Positions 33,728-42,194 of a stretch of 64,000 nt of DNA are shown one piece after another. The first letter of the stretch is position 1; each line of letters opens with the position of its first letter. The notes below the pieces were generated by a model that was not told the DNA's origin, ran no database searches, and saw nothing but the letters and a program-made list of their open reading frames with translations. Both the position numbers and the translations under genes were made by a program. Source of the DNA: Bacteroides stercoris ATCC 43183 (GTDB lineage Bacteria; Bacteroidota; Bacteroidia; Bacteroidales; Bacteroidaceae); NCBI RefSeq assembly GCF_025147325.1, contig NZ_CP102262.1:3286001-3350000 (forward strand), given 5' to 3'.

Positions 33728-34249
33728 CCATTTCGCAGCCGCCTGCTTCCTCGCCGTCCATGAAGTTAGTACAGACTTCATTGAAAGTGAAAAGGTCGGG
33801 CGGCCGTGCCGTTTCGGGCAGAATCTTCCTTTGCAGGCAAAGCGTATTCAGCCCGAAAACCTTTCCCCTTTCACGTCTGTACAGGGAAGGCTGACGGCAG
33901 CGGAAACAAGCGACCGACGGAAAAGTCGATACAACAAAAAAGGAACAGCATACAGACAGTAGGAAACTACCGGTCCGTATGCTGTTCTGATTGTTCTGAT
34001 TTTCTATAGGAGAGCGTTTTTTTGAAACACAATGAAAAAGGCAGGCGGCAAACTGCGCTCCCTCCAAAAAATCAATCCGTTTTTTCGACCACCTGCCAAT
34101 ATCCGCCCTTGTCCGGCTGAACTGCTTCTGTCTTCATTCGCTGTTTTCATGCTTAAAATTCTGAAATATAATGTATCACAAGTGATTTGACAATATACAT
34201 TTAGCCGGTGTCCTCCTTATATCTGCTGCATTATGATTTCATTTTTGTA
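33728..34249. other. Convergent intergenic region
   Basis: This 522-base gap lies between the integrase pair and the leftward primase-helicase gene. It contains a 45-base hairpin terminator (33943-33987). No gene was recognised in the rest. Confidence 0.5.
33943..33987 (-). terminator. Long hairpin terminator for the primase-helicase operon
   Basis: Arms 33943-33957 and 33973-33987 pair with one mismatch, and GTAG/CTAC pair again inside around a GAAA loop. Read leftward the hairpin is followed by CCTTTTTT, fitting termination of the operon at 34250-38496. Confidence 0.75.
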
Positions 34250-37150
34250 TTACTTGCCATTGCCATTATTGTAAATGACATCCAAAAATTCTTCTGCAAG
34301 TCTTATATCTTTAATTCTTATAATATTGTCTTCTTCCGTCGGATAGCCAAGGATATTGATACTGCCATACCAGACGGAGGATTTGTCCATAATACATGAA
34401 CATAATGATAATTCAGGTACAATCTTTACGAACAGCCCCTGTCTTCTGAGATAATCCGACTGCCCGTTTTCTGTCAATGTAAGAATGGCCACTTCAATAC
34501 CGTCTCTTTGGAGTTCTTTCAAGATATTGACAAATTTATTTCGTTCCATATGATAGAGCTTAGGGGAAGATATCACAATGGATTGTCTTGAGGCTTTTAA
34601 TTCTTTTATAAACGGTTGACAGAATGTTATACCGTTGAATATCTGTTCTTCATGCGGAGACGACTGTAAACCTTCGGTTGCATCAAACAATGTCTGACAA
34701 TCCTTGGAAAGTACCCGATAGCCGATGGCGGAATAGCCTTTGAGCCTCTTGCGATACATGCTCTCACAGACAGGTTCGTGTATATCGATATAATCATAGA
34801 TACGGACATCGGCTTTTCCTTCGTTCTCCCGGTGCAGACGGCCTGCATACTGGGCAACCAACCCTTTCCATGATATGGGGAGGGCTAAAAAGAGCGTATC
34901 AAGCCGGGGATAGTCAAATCCTTCTCCTACATATTTTCCGGTAGCGACTATTACAAGAGGGGAATTTTGCGGAATGTCATGCAATCCTTGCAGGACTTCA
35001 CGCTTGCTTTTGGCTATTCCTTCTCCCGTCAGTTGAATGACGTTGGCGATATGCGGTTTTAACATTCCGGAAAGCAGCTTTACATGCGATGTCCTGCCGG
35101 TCAGGATAATCGGTGTCCTTCCTGCCGTTACTGCATTTAACACATCCTCCACGATGAGCGTATTCCGTAACTCGGATTCAGCAAGCGATTGTGACAATAA
35201 GGCGAACGACTGCCTGTTGTCAGTTACAGAGCGATAGGATGTGAATCTTGGAACAAGATAACGCTGGAATGACTGCTTCTGTATCTGGGTCTTGGCATCT
35301 GCCGAAAAGCGGATTGGTCCGCACTGCATGAAGATAATGGGTTGCAGTCCGTCCTTGCGGATAGGTGTGGCAGTAAGTCCATAGACATGATGTGCCGTAA
35401 TATGTCTGAGTACATTCTCAAACGTTATGGAAGAAACATGATGGCATTCATCCACGATCACCATCCCGTATTCACGTACAAAAGGTCTTACCTCGCCATT
35501 TTCAAAACATGATTGCATAAGGGCGATGTCAATGACTCCATGCAAGGTGTTTGAGGTTGAATCCAAGCAGCCTATGGGAGAAAACACTTTTTTCCTGCCA
35601 CGTTTTCTTGACGTGGCAGGCTCGGCAAATTCTATCTCAAGAAAGTCGGTAAGGCGTTCGTGCCATTGCAGGAGCAGCGCTTTGGAATGTACCAGCACGA
35701 GTGCGCTTACCTTTTTTCGGGCAATCAGAGCAGCTGCTGTTACTGTTTTCCCAAAAGCGGTCGTTGCCGCCAATACCCCGTTCGTGTATGGCATTAAGGA
35801 ATTGATGGCATCAAGTTGCTCGTCACGTTCCTTGCCCTTGAATGCAACGGCAACAGGCTTGCCGTGATTGGTTTCATCAATCATTTCATAAGCAACTCCA
35901 AGAGATTCCAGCATAGTTGTTACGGCATCCTCACAACCGCGGGGCAGGGCGAGGTAATCATCCGTAAAGTCTGCACGGCAAATAATACGCGGAATGTTAT
36001 AGGTAGAGATGCGCATCGCTTGTTTGCTGTAAAATTCCGGATTTTTGAATGCGGCTATACGCTTGAGATGATTGGCCACCTTTTCGGATATGGAGTTTAG
36101 GGGGATGTATAGTCTGTCCGATTTTTTAATTTTCAGTTTTCCGTTAAAATCTTTCTGCGTGACATCCTGAGATACAGGAAGCACCCAAGGCTTTGTTTCT
36201 GAAGAAGTTGCCAACGAACCGAAATCTTCCTGTCTGTGCCGGGCCAATAACATGTCCAAGTCATGCTCGTTAAGCTTTTTTGCATTGTATAAATAAGCCC
36301 ATTGGTTTTTGAACTGAAGGAAGTTTTCATCCACAAAGACACTGTTTCCCATTTTCCGTGCCCTGCCTTGCAATGGAAGGGCTATCAGATTTCCGAATCC
36401 GCCTTCAGGCATTCTGTCCTGATTGGGGAAGAAACGGTCGTATGAATTGAAGGTAATATGTCCGTTGCGCTTCATGGCCTCAGTAAGGATGGCATTGCCT
36501 AATTTCCTGGCTTTACCGGCAGCAACCGGCTCTTCGAAAAATATCCATACATGCGCCCCGTTACCGGAGCGTGAACGTTCGATACTGTACGAAATTCCCC
36601 AATTCCTACAAACGGCAATGAAAGCCAGCACATCTTCCTTATATCCGTGAGTACAATTCTTGTCATCAAAATCAGCGCAAAGAAAAGAGCATTTATTGTC
36701 AGGGGTGACAGCATATAAACCTATAACATCACACCCGTATTCATCTTTTCCCTCCAGATGGCGGTAGATTTCCCGGCTTGTCAGAGGAGCAAGGTTGCGA
36801 TTCGGGCAATCCGGGCACTTGTATCGTTTCTTGTCGCAGACTCCTCTTTGCCATTCATTGGTACAGACCGGTTGATAGCCTCCCTTTCCCGTTGTCCTGC
36901 TGAACCATCTTCGTGCAAAAACATCCGTTCTTCCTTTGAAAAAACTGCTGAACAATGCTATTTTCTCATCAGGCGTAAAATTGACAGAAGAAAATATTAC
37001 AGGAGAAAAAATCGGCTCCTTATCAGAGATTTCCGATACGGAATAGACAATGCCGTGTTGAAGAAGAATTGATTTCAACTCTTCGTTCTCGGCAAGCAAT
37101 GCATTATATTTCCCGACAAGCGTGTCGTATTTCTTTTGCAGCTCTTCCAT
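34250..37150 (-). CDS. TOTE-type archaeo-eukaryotic primase-helicase conflict protein
   Basis: The 966-residue protein has several parts. A coiled-coil start (1-30) is followed by a primase domain (about 60-300) with a Cys cluster (CTNEWQRGVCDKKRYKCPDC), the catalytic acidic motif FLCADFDD at 157-163 and SRSGNGAH at 193-200. A superfamily 2 helicase follows with motif I ATTAFGKT (462-469), DECHH (567-571), TATP, and QYAGRLHR (767-774). A PLD-like C-terminus reads CSCIMDKSSVWYGSINILG, where the catalytic His and Lys look lost. The same build is known from TOTE conflict systems, thought to act against invading DNA. It is the last gene of a three-gene operon. Confidence 0.85.
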   Translation of the reverse strand: MEELQKKYDTLVGKYNALLAENEELKSILLQHGIVYSVSEISDKEPIFSPVIFSSVNFTPDEKIALFSSFFKGRTDVFARRWFSRTTGKGGYQPVCTNEWQRGVCDKKRYKCPDCPNRNLAPLTSREIYRHLEGKDEYGCDVIGLYAVTPDNKCSFLCADFDDKNCTHGYKEDVLAFIAVCRNWGISYSIERSRSGNGAHVWIFFEEPVAAGKARKLGNAILTEAMKRNGHITFNSYDRFFPNQDRMPEGGFGNLIALPLQGRARKMGNSVFVDENFLQFKNQWAYLYNAKKLNEHDLDMLLARHRQEDFGSLATSSETKPWVLPVSQDVTQKDFNGKLKIKKSDRLYIPLNSISEKVANHLKRIAAFKNPEFYSKQAMRISTYNIPRIICRADFTDDYLALPRGCEDAVTTMLESLGVAYEMIDETNHGKPVAVAFKGKERDEQLDAINSLMPYTNGVLAATTAFGKTVTAAALIARKKVSALVLVHSKALLLQWHERLTDFLEIEFAEPATSRKRGRKKVFSPIGCLDSTSNTLHGVIDIALMQSCFENGEVRPFVREYGMVIVDECHHVSSITFENVLRHITAHHVYGLTATPIRKDGLQPIIFMQCGPIRFSADAKTQIQKQSFQRYLVPRFTSYRSVTDNRQSFALLSQSLAESELRNTLIVEDVLNAVTAGRTPIILTGRTSHVKLLSGMLKPHIANVIQLTGEGIAKSKREVLQGLHDIPQNSPLVIVATGKYVGEGFDYPRLDTLFLALPISWKGLVAQYAGRLHRENEGKADVRIYDYIDIHEPVCESMYRKRLKGYSAIGYRVLSKDCQTLFDATEGLQSSPHEEQIFNGITFCQPFIKELKASRQSIVISSPKLYHMERNKFVNILKELQRDGIEVAILTLTENGQSDYLRRQGLFVKIVPELSLCSCIMDKSSVWYGSINILGYPTEEDNIIRIKDIRLAEEFLDVIYNNGNGK

Positions 37151-37154
37151 CCTG

Positions 37155-37844
37155 TTATGCTGCCATCAGTCCGCAAAGCAAAGCGATTCCAAAACTTAGA
37201 AATGTTCCGGCAAGGACATACTCGGTTTTTGCTGTATCCGTATCCTTGAACCTCAATATGGATTTTGCGGCTATGATAAAACCGATTGCTTCATACCTGC
37301 CTATTATTACAAATATTATTGTGAGAATACGTTCCAGGTTTCCTATCAATGCTCCGGCATTTTTGATATTCTCACAGGATAGTGTTTCTCCGATTTGGTA
37401 TCTTTTCAAAACCAGCTTGATCAGGACATTGGCAGGTTTGATGCACAACAGTACCGCCAGTATGAATAAAGGCATGGAGAAGTTCCCGGTATAATCCACA
37501 AATTGTACAGGCAATTCAGTGGTGATATCAAACTCGGTAGCCACAGCAGCCAATATTGCCAGATGTGCAGCCTGGTCAAGAGCAAAACTCCACAATCCTT
37601 TGGGACAATAGGCTTTGACAAGGTCAATGACCAGATGTGACAGGGCAATGGTCAAGGCATAAAACCCGAAATCGCTGACCGGAACCAAAGCCCATGATAC
37701 TACAGCTACAAGAAGCGAATGTACATACAGGAAGTAGCTTCTGAATTTCTTTTCCTCTTTCTGTGAGCAGTATTTGTCATTTTGCAGGTAGAAATCGGCT
37801 ATGACGTGGGCCAACAGCAAACTTAAAAACAGCCAACTATTCAT
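37155..37844 (-). CDS. DUF3307 integral membrane protein
   Basis: The 229-residue protein has about five to six membrane helices. The opening WLFLSLLLAHVIADFYLQND is typical of DUF3307, followed by HSLLVAVVSWALV and HLVIDLVKAYCPKG with conserved His and Asp residues inside helices. Its start overlaps the SatD-like stop by eight bases, and it ends four bases before the primase-helicase start. DUF3307 is known to travel with SatD. Its biochemical role is unknown. Confidence 0.85.
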   Translation of the reverse strand: MNSWLFLSLLLAHVIADFYLQNDKYCSQKEEKKFRSYFLYVHSLLVAVVSWALVPVSDFGFYALTIALSHLVIDLVKAYCPKGLWSFALDQAAHLAILAAVATEFDITTELPVQFVDYTGNFSMPLFILAVLLCIKPANVLIKLVLKRYQIGETLSCENIKNAGALIGNLERILTIIFVIIGRYEAIGFIIAAKSILRFKDTDTAKTEYVLAGTFLSFGIALLCGLMAA

Positions 37845-38496
37845 ATTCGTTAAAATTTATCTGTTCAAAATACTTCAAGGCTTCCTCTATGCAATACCAT
37901 TTTGTAGCCGATGAAGCCTTGTTTACACCGGATTGTGATATTCCCAGATTTCGGGCTATATCCGTTTCCTTCAATCCAAGCAGTTTGTAATAAATGACCT
38001 CGCTCTGGCGCAGGGTCATGTCATTCATGATGGCATCGGTCAGCAATGCGACCGTCTGTAAGGGGCAGGATAATTGTCTTTTACTTGTACATACAGACAA
38101 AGTCCCTTTATTCAAGGCATTCATTCCCTCAAGTGAACGCCCCGACATATAAATGGCCTCGCCATCCCAAATGCCCTGTTCCGTGTCCACTATACGCATG
38201 TTTCCAATACCGATAGCCGTCCTGATACCATATGTCTGAAAGCTCTTCGCCTTCTTGTTTTCTGTAATAGGGAAAGACTTGATGCATGATTTGATAACAA
38301 GAGCGATACGAAGGGCATTGGATACATTCTGCATCACACACTCGATATAATCGCCTTTGATTTGACGACCGTAAAAATCCGGGTATTTTGTTTTGAGCAA
38401 AGCAAACAGGGCCTCTATCCTTTGCTTTAGTCTGATAGTTTCATCCACGGATAACGAAGTGGATGAAACTATATCTGCCGAGATGGTTGCAAACAT
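37837..38496 (-). CDS. SatD-like regulator: cyclase-fold domain plus HTH
   Basis: The protein of about 219 residues starts MFATISADIVSSTSLSVDET. The N-terminal part has the look of a class III nucleotidyl-cyclase fold (ADIVSSTSL, GRQIKGDYIECVM, RTAIGIGNMRI, WDGEAIYMSGRSLEGM), as SatD proteins do. The C-terminal part is a sigma-like HTH (LRQSEVIYYKLLGLKETDIARNLGISQSGVNKASSATKW). ATG 38496 is chosen over 38544 and a TTG at 38550 because the family begins here and a promoter fits just upstream. It probably binds the twin operators upstream of its own gene. Catalysis is uncertain. Confidence 0.75.
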   Translation of the reverse strand: MFATISADIVSSTSLSVDETIRLKQRIEALFALLKTKYPDFYGRQIKGDYIECVMQNVSNALRIALVIKSCIKSFPITENKKAKSFQTYGIRTAIGIGNMRIVDTEQGIWDGEAIYMSGRSLEGMNALNKGTLSVCTSKRQLSCPLQTVALLTDAIMNDMTLRQSEVIYYKLLGLKETDIARNLGISQSGVNKASSATKWYCIEEALKYFEQINFNEYE

Positions 38497-38518
38497 ATTA
38501 CTATCTATTGTTTTGGCT

Positions 38519-38550
38519 GTAAATGTATGAATATAATTTGGCATAGCCAA
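38519..38550 (-). promoter_or_regulatory. Predicted promoter of the satD-DUF3307-primase operon
   Basis: Read leftward, TTGG (38547-38550) and TACATTTA (about 38520-38527) are 19 bases apart, close to the Bacteroides consensus. This places the transcript start about 15-20 bases before the ATG at 38496. Confidence 0.45.
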
Positions 38551-38554
38551 GAAA

Positions 38555-38603
38555 TATACCCTAAAAAGGGTGTAACATTACTATATACCCAATAAAGGGT
38601 GTA
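38555..38603. promoter_or_regulatory. Twin 20-bp operator-like palindromes
   Basis: Two imperfect palindromes lie at 38555-38574 and 38584-38603. They share TATACCC at the left and AAAGGGTGTA at the right, differ at two of 20 positions, and have centres 29 bases apart. They lie directly upstream of the predicted promoter of the SatD-like gene. Paired sites of this kind suit a dimeric regulator, most simply the HTH of the SatD-like protein itself. Confidence 0.7.
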
Positions 38604-38707
38604 TCTGTATTGCATTACAAAACCAATCCGCATCATTTAGTGAACCTGTGATGCGGATTCAGAAATGAAGAGTTGAACTTGGCGGATGCCCATAATATGG
38701 GGTAATA

Positions 38708-39040
38708 TTAAAACCTGGTTCTTCCATTCTGATGGTACGCCTCCTTGTACCCGTCCATCAACGTACGCTCTATGTCGGAAGCCCTGTACAGGATTCTGCC
38801 GCCTATCTGGATATAGGGCAGTATGCCGTTGTTTCGGTAATCCTGAAGGCTCCTGCGGCTGACCTTCAGTCTGACGGCCAGTTCCTTGTCGGTATAATAG
38901 CGTTCCCCGTCCAGGGACGGCTTGTTGTTTTCACGTATTTTCTCCACCTTTTCCGATAGTTCTTCCAGCGACGAGAGGAAGGCTCTCACGCGCATGTCGT
39001 TTTCCGGTGTCAGCAGCCGGATATTGCCATTGTCATTCAT
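38708..39040 (-). CDS. Excisionase-like HTH protein (pair A, second gene)
   Basis: The 110-residue MerR/excisionase-type protein has the winged-helix core YYTDKELAVRLKVSRRSLQDYRNNGILPYIQIGGRILYRASDIERTLMDGYKEAY. Such genes usually come in pairs on Bacteroides mobile elements and direct excision or mob-gene control. Its start overlaps the stop of the preceding HTH gene by four bases. A close paralogue lies at 40969. Confidence 0.85.
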   Translation of the reverse strand: MNDNGNIRLLTPENDMRVRAFLSSLEELSEKVEKIRENNKPSLDGERYYTDKELAVRLKVSRRSLQDYRNNGILPYIQIGGRILYRASDIERTLMDGYKEAYHQNGRTRF

Positions 39041-39414
39041 AAGTCAGATATCTGTTTGTTGGTTGGTTTGTTGGTTGGCTTGTTGGTTTGTTTGTTGCTT
39101 ACATTGCATTTTCTTTCCTTGCCGGCTGTTATACACCGTTTCATTTCCGTCACGGGAAAGATGGACTTCACATCCTCCGGTCTGTAATATACCTTGTGGC
39201 TTATTTTGGTATAAGCCAGCGTTCCGTTCTCCCGCATCGTCTGCAAGGTTCTCGGACTGATGCAAAGCAGCCTGCACACGTCATCGCTGTCAAGCCACTC
39301 CTTTTCTCCCAAGTCCTCCTGTTCCCGGCAGAGCCGTTCAACTTTTTCCGCAAAAATCTCAAATCCCGAGAGCATCCTCTCGAAAGTCGCCTTGTCTATG
39401 ACCACTACTTCCAT
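39037..39414 (-). CDS. Excisionase-like HTH protein (pair A, first gene) with repeat tail
   Basis: The 125-residue protein has an N-terminal coiled segment (MEVVVIDKATFERMLSGFEIFAEKV). The helix-turn-helix is WLDSDDVCRLLCISPRTLQTMRENGTLAYTKISHKVYYRPEDV. Its C-terminus is a Thr-Asn-Lys-Gln/Pro repeat encoded by a tandem TTGG/TTTG repeat (39053-39100). Its paralogue at 41305 lacks this tail. The stop overlaps the next start. Confidence 0.8.
   Translation of the reverse strand: MEVVVIDKATFERMLSGFEIFAEKVERLCREQEDLGEKEWLDSDDVCRLLCISPRTLQTMRENGTLAYTKISHKVYYRPEDVKSIFPVTEMKRCITAGKERKCNVSNKQTNKPTNKPTNKQISDL
39053..39100. repeat. Tandem TTGG/TTTG microsatellite inside a gene
   Basis: About 48 bases consist of four-base units TTGG, TTTG and TTGC arranged with a 12-base super-period. 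It encodes the TNKQTNKPTNKP tail of the HTH protein just before its stop. Confidence 0.8.
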
Positions 39415-39829
39415 ATTCCTGTAATTTTAAGTTTGACATTGATTTTTCATGCAAAACGAAACGGCGGAATCAAGCTGTTCCTACCGTTTCCTGTGCGAAG
39501 GAAACAAAAAAACGGAAACAGTCCGCAAACCGGACGGCATGTGTCACCGTCAGACATTCCTTTTCACCGCAAGAGGATAATTGCAGGCGGTAAAAAGCAG
39601 AAAAGGACACACTCATTTCTTTGAAGCAAAGGTAGCCGTTCCCCACCGGAGCGCAAGGCCGGGCCCTGCGGGTCGGCGGGGAAAAAATCATCCTCGCGCT
39701 TTGCGTTCCGGTATTTTTTCCTGCCGAGCCTTGACGCTTTTCCGGAGGTAGAACGGCTGTAAGGCATACAAAGAAACAAGAGTGCCCGCACCACGGGCCG
39801 GATGTCTAACAGATAAATGGAAAAAGGAT
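39415..39829. other. Divergent intergenic region
   Basis: This 415-base gap lies between the leftward HTH pair and the rightward sigma-like gene. It contains a G/C-rich run at 39645-39690 and no confident gene or promoter. Confidence 0.4.
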
Positions 39830-40390
39830 ATGGCAACAAAAGACGTAAAAGAATTCAACGGATGGTTTGACCGTTCATACGCGAGATTGAAGGAGAGACT
39901 CTCCATCTATGGAAAAATCGACGAGGACGCATTCCATGACGCCTATCTGGCAGTCAGGAAACAGGTCATGTTCGCAAGCGGCGGGATCGATGAGTTGGAA
40001 TCCTATTTCTTCGGATGCTACCGGAGAATCCTACAGTCGGGCGCAAGGGATGAAAGCCGTTACGACAGTCCCGGAGACGAGTATTTCGCAAGACTGGGCG
40101 AGACGGACTGCGCGGAAGAGACAGAGGAACGGGAAGAGATGCTGACCGGATGCGACAGGCTGGTAAGGGACATACAGAAGTTCCTCAGGCGGCATTTCTC
40201 CTACGAGGATTACAGGATATTCATGCTGCGGTTCTACGAGACCGGAAGCTCATTCCGCACCATAGCCAGGCACATGGGCGAGAAGACCTCGGTGGTGACA
40301 CGCAGGGCGCAGGCGATGATGGAATCCGTCCGGGCAAACAGGAAGTTCATCGCCAGAAGAAGACTGATCATGGCCGGAGAGGCGGCATGA
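39830..40390 (+). CDS. Sigma-70-like transcription factor of a mobile element
   Basis: The 186-residue protein has a region-2-like helical N-terminus (EFNGWFDRSYARLKERLSIYGKIDEDAFHDAYLAVR, YFFGCYRRILQSG). A region-4-like HTH is at the C-terminus (FSYEDYRIFMLRFYETGSSFRTIARHMGEKTSVVTRRAQAMMESV). The ATG at 39830 has AAAAGGA just ahead and is chosen over 39782. It may redirect RNA polymerase to genes of the element. Confidence 0.75.
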   Translation: MATKDVKEFNGWFDRSYARLKERLSIYGKIDEDAFHDAYLAVRKQVMFASGGIDELESYFFGCYRRILQSGARDESRYDSPGDEYFARLGETDCAEETEEREEMLTGCDRLVRDIQKFLRRHFSYEDYRIFMLRFYETGSSFRTIARHMGEKTSVVTRRAQAMMESVRANRKFIARRRLIMAGEAA

Positions 40391-40435
40391 CAAGAATAAA
40401 GGACAACAAGGTATAACAATAAAATATTGATGATT

Positions 40436-40855
40436 ATGAAACTGACAGTTTATGACAAGAGCAATTCCCATCCGGCACTGACCTACAAAGGCAAACGGAT
40501 CATCACGGTATGCCGTGACGGCAGCATGTACCTGAGCAGGATACTGAGCAGGGAACTGAGCCTGCACGCAGGAAACAGGCTGTGTATCGCCAGGGACGAA
40601 GACAGGCCCAAGGACTGGTACATGTTCGTCTCGGATGACGAGAACGGCTTCACGATCTGGAACGACCCGCGTTGCGCCCGCTTCTCCAACAGCTTCATCG
40701 CCGGCATGATACTCGATGTGGCAAAGGTCGAGAAATGCGCCGGTTTCATGGTGGCGAAAGAGCCGGTGAATGTGGACGGCAGACTATGCTACCGGATAAT
40801 ACTTGACAACCCGATACCGAAAGGGGTAAGTGTAAGGACCACCGGTACGAAATAA
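40436..40855 (+). CDS. Hypothetical mobile-element protein
   Basis: The protein of about 139 residues starts MKLTVYDKSNSHPALTYKGKRIITVCRDGSMYLSRIL. It is mostly beta, with no recognised domain. Another in-frame ATG at 40430 is possible. It lies 45 bases after the sigma-like gene, is followed by a strong terminator, and so forms a two-gene operon with it. Confidence 0.6.
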   Translation: MKLTVYDKSNSHPALTYKGKRIITVCRDGSMYLSRILSRELSLHAGNRLCIARDEDRPKDWYMFVSDDENGFTIWNDPRCARFSNSFIAGMILDVAKVEKCAGFMVAKEPVNVDGRLCYRIILDNPIPKGVSVRTTGTK

Positions 40856-40880
40856 GCCCGACACCTGAAAGAAAAAGCAA

Positions 40881-40933
40881 GGGGCATCCGGAGGAAGGAA
40901 GAAGAAGAACCGACCTCCGGGTGTCCCTTTTTT
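40881..40933 (+). terminator. Intrinsic terminator
   Basis: Arms 40881-40894 and 40914-40927 pair over about 14 bases with small mismatches, and six T follow. Confidence 0.8.
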
Positions 40934-40968
40934 CATGCGGCCGCAGGCAGAAGGAACGGGATGGATTT

Positions 40969-41274
40969 TCATTTTCTTGAACGGTACGCTTCCCTATAGC
41001 CGTCCATCAGGGTACGCTCTATGTCGGAAGCCCTGTACAGAATCTTGCCGCCCACCTGAATATAGGGCAGTATGCCGTTGCTTCGGTAATCCTGCAATGT
41101 CCTGCGGCTCACTTTAAGCAGGTGCGACACCTCCTTGTCAGTCAGCAGTTCATCGCCATATACGGGAGGTCGGCGTTGGCTGAACAACTTTTCGAACGAA
41201 GCCAGAAGCCGGTCGAAATTCGAGTGGAATTTACATACCCACTCATGGTCTTTTTCTCTGATTTCACTACTCAT
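40969..41274 (-). CDS. Excisionase-like HTH protein (pair B, second gene)
   Basis: The protein of about 101 residues has the core LLTDKEVSHLLKVSRRTLQDYRSNGILPYIQVGGKILYRASDIERTLMDGYREAY, nearly the same as the protein at 38708. The ATG at 41274 is chosen over a TTG at 41301. A 29-base stretch (41012-41040) is identical in DNA to 38763-38791, showing a fairly recent common origin of the two gene pairs. Confidence 0.82.
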   Translation of the reverse strand: MSSEIREKDHEWVCKFHSNFDRLLASFEKLFSQRRPPVYGDELLTDKEVSHLLKVSRRTLQDYRSNGILPYIQVGGKILYRASDIERTLMDGYREAYRSRK

Positions 41275-41304
41275 ACGGTTTGTCTTTAATTGATACTTCA
41301 ACTG

Positions 41305-41616
41305 CTAAATGCTTTTGCCTTTCCATTTCGCCTCTTTCCGTCTCTCTTCCACATCCACAATGACCCGTTCCACGTCTTCCGGACGGTAGTAGGTGCGGTT
41401 GCCAATCTTGGTAAAGGCGAGTGTGCCGTTGTCACGGAGGGTCTGCAATGTCCTCGGGCTGATACGCAGTTTCCGGCAGACGGCATGACTGTCCATCCAT
41501 CGTTCTGCCTTCTTCTTCCCATGCTGTTGGCAGAGGTCATCCATCCGCTGCACGAAGTAATCCAACTTGGCAGCTATCTCCTCAAAGGTTCTTTTTTCAA
41601 AACTTACTATTTCCAT
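41305..41616 (-). CDS. Excisionase-like HTH protein (pair B, first gene)
   Basis: The protein of about 103 residues starts MEIVSFEKRTFEEIAAKLDYFVQRMDDL. The HTH is WMDSHAVCRKLRISPRTLQTLRDNGTLAFTKIGNRTYYRPEDV, paralogous to that at 39037. An upstream ATG at 41637 is possible, but the chosen start matches the family. It is transcribed away from the mob genes and may control them from the shared upstream region. Confidence 0.8.
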   Translation of the reverse strand: MEIVSFEKRTFEEIAAKLDYFVQRMDDLCQQHGKKKAERWMDSHAVCRKLRISPRTLQTLRDNGTLAFTKIGNRTYYRPEDVERVIVDVEERRKEAKWKGKSI

Positions 41617-41637
41617 AATCTCATTGTTTATTTCCAT

Positions 41638-42194
41638 TTGATACTGTTTCCATCTTGTACCGCCAAGGCAAAGCCGGCTTACTGCCTTATCCGATACATC
41701 TGACAGGAGGGAACAAGTGGCATGGCTGCAGCAATTTCCTGTTCCCGGTACAAATTAAAGCAGTAATAATCACACTGCAATGGATTTGCAGACGGCTGAC
41801 GGTCTGTTTCATCATCTGTCATCATGTTGCATGGCCGGTGGACAGTATGACCCGACTGAGCAAAGCCGCCATGTGATTATTACTGCCTGAACTGACTGTA
41901 GCAAGTATACCGGTACGATTGCAACGGGTTATCCTATATCCGGTAAAGTGTCCGTTAGATTCAGTCTCCATACTGCCATGAAATCATTGTCCGATTCCAT
42001 GGACGCCCGTGCGGGTGTGGCAAATCACAGCAGTCGCCACCGTTTGTCCGGTGCATATAATGCAGAACCGGTCATAATTGCCACACTCACTCCATTTGCT
42101 TGACACAGTGCACTATACACACTTTCTTTGCTGCCGATAACCGGTCAAGGTACATACCAAGACCACTGTATTGACTTATTAAAATTCAAAGATT
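41638..42194. other. Long non-coding region between HTH and mob genes
   Basis: This 557-base gap holds a perfect 15-bp inverted repeat (41760-41774 and 41872-41886) and several small hairpins (for example CCCGTGCGGG near 42007). No coding sequence is evident. It may carry an origin of transfer, arm sites or regulatory sites for the divergent genes. Confidence 0.5.
41760..41886. repeat. 15-bp perfect inverted repeat with 97-bp spacer
   Basis: GCAGTAATAATCACA at 41760-41774 is repeated on the other strand at 41872-41886. The spacer contains smaller palindromes (CTGCAA with TTGCAG, CAGAC with GTCTG). Confidence 0.8.

Noticed and set aside
37155..38496. Pycsar-like cyclase/membrane-effector defence pair
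   Set aside because: The cyclase-fold likeness and membrane partner are suggestive, but SatD/DUF3307 is a widespread pair, and the regulator carries an HTH rather than being a plain cyclase. Kept only as an idea within the TOTE finding.
39053..39100. CRISPR-like repeat array
   Set aside because: The repeat units are four bases long without spacers and lie inside a coding sequence.
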